Source of the DNA: Hyphomicrobiales bacterium
GTDB lineage: Bacteria > Pseudomonadota > Alphaproteobacteria > Rhizobiales > Beijerinckiaceae
DNA length: 64,000 nucleotides
Direction: 5' to 3'
Assembly (NCBI GenBank): GCA_947454055.1
Contig: CANGIS010000004.1
Coordinates: 1 to 64,000, forward strand
Position numbers and translations under genes: made by a program. This document shows, in pieces, positions 62,999 through 64,000 of this stretch (the stretch's first letter is position 1; the number at the start of each line of letters is the position of its first letter). A model generated the notes under the pieces. The model was not told the DNA's origin. It saw only the letters and a list, made by a program, of their open reading frames with translations, and did no database searches.

Positions 62999-64000
62999 TC
63001 ATCCGATGACCTGTGCAACGATCGCGCGGATATCGTCGAGCGTGAATTTGGAGCGATGCGCCAATGCGGGATCGGATTCCGGATAATCGGAGCGATAATG
63101 CCCGCCGCGACTCTCGTGCCGTGCATAGGCGGCGGCTGCCACACATAAAGCGGCTCTGGCCATGGCGATGATTTCGGGGGCCTCTCCGGTGGCTTCGATG
63201 TCGGCCAGCGTCCAGATCGCGGTCATCAATCCGGTTTTGGTTCGGATGACGCCTAAATGATCCGTCATGGTCTGGCGCAGCATCTCGACAAGATCGGGAT
63301 CAAACGGGATGGCGCGCGCGGGCGGAGCCTGAGTGGCGGTGACCGGACCGGTTTCGGCCGGTAGCGCTTCGGCCACGCGGGCGGCAAACACGATCGCTTC
63401 GAGCAGCGAATTCGACGCCAAGCGGTTGGCGCCGTGCACGCCGGTCGAGGCGACTTCGCCAATGGCCCATAGGCCTTCGCATGAGCTTCGGCCCTGCGGG
63501 CAGGTTAAGACGCCGCCCATATGGTAGTGTTCGGCCGGCGCGACGGGAATGAGATCGGTGGTGGGGTTGATGCCGGCCGATTGGCAGGTGGCGTAGACGG
63601 TCGGGAAGGCTTCCGCGAAGCGGGGGCCGATCGCAGTGCGGCAATCGAGGAATGCGCCGCGGCCGGCTTGGATTTCGGCGAAGACGCCCCGCGCTACGAT
63701 GTCGCGCGGGGCAAGTTCGGCGTCCTTGTGCAGCGCGAGCATGAACCGCTTGCCGGCTTTGTTGACGAGCGTTGCGCCTTCGCCGCGCAGGGCCTCGGTG
63801 GCGAGCGGGGCCGGATCGCGTCCGATGGCGATGGCGGTCGGGTGGAACTGCACGAATTCGGCGTCCGCGATGACAGCGCCGGCTTCAGCGGCCATGCTGA
63901 TGCCGTTGCCGCAGGCTTCTTTCGGGTTGGTGGTGACCGCATAAAGATGGCCGATGCCGCCGGTGGCCAGCACCACATCGCTCGCATGGTAGTGGATGAG
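62999..64000 (-). CDS. nadB: L-aspartate oxidase (3' part; runs past the window edge)
   Basis: The last 333 codons of NadB; the frame stays open to position 64000 (reading [20 protein letters not shown] at the edge), so the N-terminal FAD fold lies outside. Catalyses aspartate to iminoaspartate. Recognised by [40 protein letters not shown] and [16 protein letters not shown] with the catalytic Arg/His region of the succinate-dehydrogenase-like flavoproteins. Upstream of nadC by 114 nt. Confidence 0.95.
   Translation of the reverse strand, partial: LIHYHASDVVLATGGIGHLYAVTTNPKEACGNGISMAAEAGAVIADAEFVQFHPTAIAIGRDPAPLATEALRGEGATLVNKAGKRFMLALHKDAELAPRDIVARGVFAEIQAGRGAFLDCRTAIGPRFAEAFPTVYATCQSAGINPTTDLIPVAPAEHYHMGGVLTCPQGRSSCEGLWAIGEVASTGVHGANRLASNSLLEAIVFAARVAEALPAETGPVTATQAPPARAIPFDPDLVEMLRQTMTDHLGVIRTKTGLMTAIWTLADIEATGEAPEIIAMARAALCVAAAAYARHESRGGHYRSDYPESDPALAHRSKFTLDDIRAIVAQVIG

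Overview
This 64 kb window is a chromosomal segment of a moderately GC-rich (mid-to-high 50s % by eye) alphaproteobacterium, most likely a member of the Hyphomicrobiales (Rhizobiales) or a close relative. Pointers are the block order cycM-kdsB-pheA, a small SRP RNA just upstream of dnaX-ybaB-recR, a YejABEF-type peptide importer, a RibBX-type riboflavin gene, an NrtR-type regulator, a membrane-anchored cytochrome c and pyruvate phosphate dikinase next to a SleB-family wall hydrolase. No phage, insertion sequence, CRISPR array or replication origin was seen. Coding density is very high: most same-strand neighbours are joined by ATGA or TGATG overlaps, and four convergent pairs overlap by exactly 4 nt.

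Layout. 0.06-1.0 kb: tRNA-Ser(GGA) and msrA. 1.0-10.8 kb (minus strand): a dppABCDF-type ABC importer followed by a creatininase-family amidohydrolase, a ketopantoate-reductase-like enzyme, then (after a composite inverted repeat) an SDR and an M20 metallopeptidase; this looks like one uptake-and-breakdown locus for an unidentified amide or peptide-like compound. 11-15.8 kb: cobU, typA, an orphan ParD antitoxin with a dead parE, a Ni/Co exporter and cycM. 16-18.4 kb: kdsB, pheA and an intact VapBC pair. 18.4-29.1 kb (minus): dnaX-ybaB-recR, yejABEF, deoB and upp, headed by SRP RNA. 29.2-29.8 kb: BrnA antitoxin with a nonsense-interrupted brnT. 29.8-31.1 kb: HIT protein and nudC. 31.1-37.4 kb (minus): a surface lipoprotein, a DnaJ-like protein, a MOSC protein, fabI, a histidine phosphatase, aroC and an HTH-RibBX fusion. 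37.5-39.4 kb: pdxH, SDR, NUDIX hydrolase. 39.4-44.4 kb: dihydroorotase, then an overlapping chain ygfZ-tag-HD hydrolase-dual-specificity phosphatase-nrtR. 44.4-46.2 kb: alanine dehydrogenase and its divergent Lrp-type regulator. 46.2-55.6 kb: xseB, pirin, tlyA, TrmA/RlmD-type methyltransferase, FAD oxidoreductase, HMCES/YedK, acyl-CoA dehydrogenase, Sua5/TsaC and a LysR regulator. 55.6-64 kb: acuI with an MFS transporter, ppdK, SleB-type hydrolase, nadC and the 3' part of nadB.

The most notable observations are the HTH-RibBX fusion, which has lost all GTP cyclohydrolase II zinc cysteines; two toxin-antitoxin loci in which only the toxin gene has been destroyed by in-frame stop codons; the transporter-plus-hydrolase cluster at 1-10.8 kb; a dispersed palindromic repeat family; and the recurrent 4-nt stop-to-stop overlaps between convergent genes. 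I did not find a clearly new multi-gene defence or mobile system; nearly all genes belong to recognisable families.
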